NCBI GenBank assembly: GCA_003446295.1
Contig: DMBB01000366.1
Coordinates: 1-5,758 of the forward strand
DNA: 5,758 nt
Reading direction: 5' to 3'
Origin: Erysipelotrichaceae bacterium
Lineage (GTDB): Bacteria; Bacillota_I; Bacilli_A; Erysipelotrichales; Erysipelotrichaceae
Shown piece after piece: positions 5,012-5,758 of this stretch. The position numbers were made by a program, and so were the translations under genes. Every line of letters begins with the position of its first letter. Positions within the stretch are counted from its first letter, which is position 1. The notes under the pieces were generated by a model that made no database searches, had not been told where the DNA came from, and was given only the letters and a program-made list of their open reading frames with translations.

Positions 5012-5157
5012 ATATTTGTCTCCGCTTCTTTCAATTCTGATTATTACGTAATTATTATGAAAGACTGTACTTTAAGGTGTACAGCATAACACTTTTTCAA
5101 AGAAAAATAATCCAAACGGCTTTTTCTGCAAATACAAATTACAGAGGAGGCTGAAAA
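5012..5157. promoter_or_regulatory. Divergent intergenic region between the SWIM and Rpn-type genes
   Basis: This 146-base AT-rich stretch must hold promoters for both flanking genes. For the minus-strand gene a candidate -10 is CATAAT (plus-strand positions 5055-5060), with TGTACA 18 bases further upstream (5079-5084), a 4-of-6 match to TTGACA. No convincing plus-strand promoter was found. The plus-strand gene has a strong ribosome binding site, AGGAGG (5145-5150), 7 bases before its ATG. The 10-base palindrome ATTACGTAAT lies at 5044-5053. Confidence 0.4.
5066..5085. repeat. Inverted repeat CTGTAC-N8-GTACAG, possible operator
   Basis: Two perfect 6-base half sites are separated by 8 bases in the divergent intergenic region. 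It overlaps the candidate -35 region of the SWIM gene, so a bound dimer could control that gene or both. No regulator gene is adjacent, so this remains a motif without a known partner. Confidence 0.35.
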
Positions 5158-5758
5158 ATGAATCAGAAAGATTTGCTAAGACAGATCAAACCGCTTTCAG
5201 AGCTGACGATCCGTGACAATTTCATGTTCACGGAAGTCTTCCGGGACAGGGAACTCCTGACGGAACTGCTGAGAAGAATCCTGCCCGGTGAACATATTCC
5301 TGCCCAAAAGATTGCCGTCAAGGAATTTACGGTTGACAACGGATACAGAATCCGCGGAGTACGGTTTGACATTTTCAGTTCCGGTGGAAACTATCTGTTT
5401 GATTCGGAAATGCAGGCTAAAGAGCATGGGAAACTATTTGCCCGGTCACTGATCTACGTCGCATCACTCGTTCTCAATTCCATGGAAACAGAACCATATC
5501 TGGATGTGAATGGAAGAGTGTACGTTATTTTCATCTGCGCATATGATGCCACAAAAACAGGCAGACGTATGGAACACTACACTCTGAAGAATGAAAACGG
5601 TATTGATGAAAGGAAAGAGATTAACATTATTATCCTCAACTGCCCTGTCGATTCAGATGACCATCCTGAAATCCGAACGTTTGCACGGTATGTAATGGAT
5701 GGCACAAATTATGAAAACGATCCGTATATACGGAAAATCGAATCTGCGGTACAATCTA
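5158..5758 (+). CDS. Rpn/PDDEXK_2-family nuclease (3' end outside window)
   Basis: The first 200 codons of a protein of the Rpn family (recombination-promoting nuclease, often labelled PD-(D/E)XK nuclease family transposase). The N-terminal LSELTIRDNFMFTEVF (about 14-28) is the family's opening motif. The catalytic core follows: RFDIF with D71, then FDSEMQ with E84 and Q86, the D...E-x-Q form of the PD-(D/E)XK active site in which Gln replaces Lys, usual for this family. Residues 90-107 (KLFARSLIYVAS) form the following helix, and VYVIFIC (about 122-128) the next core strand. Rpn proteins in E. coli are DNA endonucleases that stimulate RecA-independent recombination, and in gut Firmicutes they occur as large paralogous sets. 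Full-length relatives are about 290-330 residues, so roughly a third is missing. The start is set by AGGAGG 7 bases upstream. The visible frame is intact. Confidence 0.88.
   Translation, partial: MNQKDLLRQIKPLSELTIRDNFMFTEVFRDRELLTELLRRILPGEHIPAQKIAVKEFTVDNGYRIRGVRFDIFSSGGNYLFDSEMQAKEHGKLFARSLIYVASLVLNSMETEPYLDVNGRVYVIFICAYDATKTGRRMEHYTLKNENGIDERKEINIIILNCPVDSDDHPEIRTFARYVMDGTNYENDPYIRKIESAVQS

Overview
The window looks like chromosomal DNA of a low-to-moderate GC Firmicute, most likely a gut Erysipelotrichia- or Clostridia-type organism. This rests on the strong AGGAGG-type ribosome binding sites and on the families present: a YolD-like protein, a YsnB/YfcE-type phosphoesterase, a stand-alone SWIM zinc-finger protein and an Rpn/PDDEXK_2 nuclease. 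The lineage is an inference from gene content, not from a marker gene.

Left part (1 to about 2150): an IS110-family insertion sequence. It has a structured leader (1-133) whose main hairpin (67-130) buries the transposase Shine-Dalgarno sequence. A 427-residue DEDD/Ser recombinase (134-1417) follows. A small accessory gene (1414-1683) overlaps the recombinase stop codon by ATGA. Its natural end appears to be a helix-turn-helix followed by LKYGWK, but that end is scattered over two other frames up to 1720. Next come about 430 bases without convincing coding potential that are rich in hairpins (1721-2148), ending in a nested stem at 2095-2148. IS110 elements are guided by a bridge (seeker) RNA made from a non-coding end of the element. 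Here both the 5' leader and the unusually long 3' region are candidates. Neither element boundary could be fixed, and the left one may lie outside the window.

Middle (2276-3353): two co-directional genes 31 bases apart, probably one transcript. The first is a YolD-like protein, a family usually found beside a Y-family DNA polymerase; no polymerase is visible here. The second is a small metallophosphoesterase. A perfect 16-base palindrome is centred on the phosphoesterase start codon, and a 19-codon out-of-frame ORF overlaps that start. A 13-bp hairpin (3359-3390) lies between this unit and the convergent next gene and contains that gene's stop codon in its loop.

Right part (3374-5758): a SWIM zinc-finger protein on the minus strand, then a divergent intergenic region with an inverted repeat (5066-5085). 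The last gene is an Rpn/PDDEXK_2-family nuclease running off the right edge. No tRNA, rRNA or CRISPR array was seen. The strongest lead is the IS110 element with its coupled, frame-broken HTH gene and long 3' structured region.
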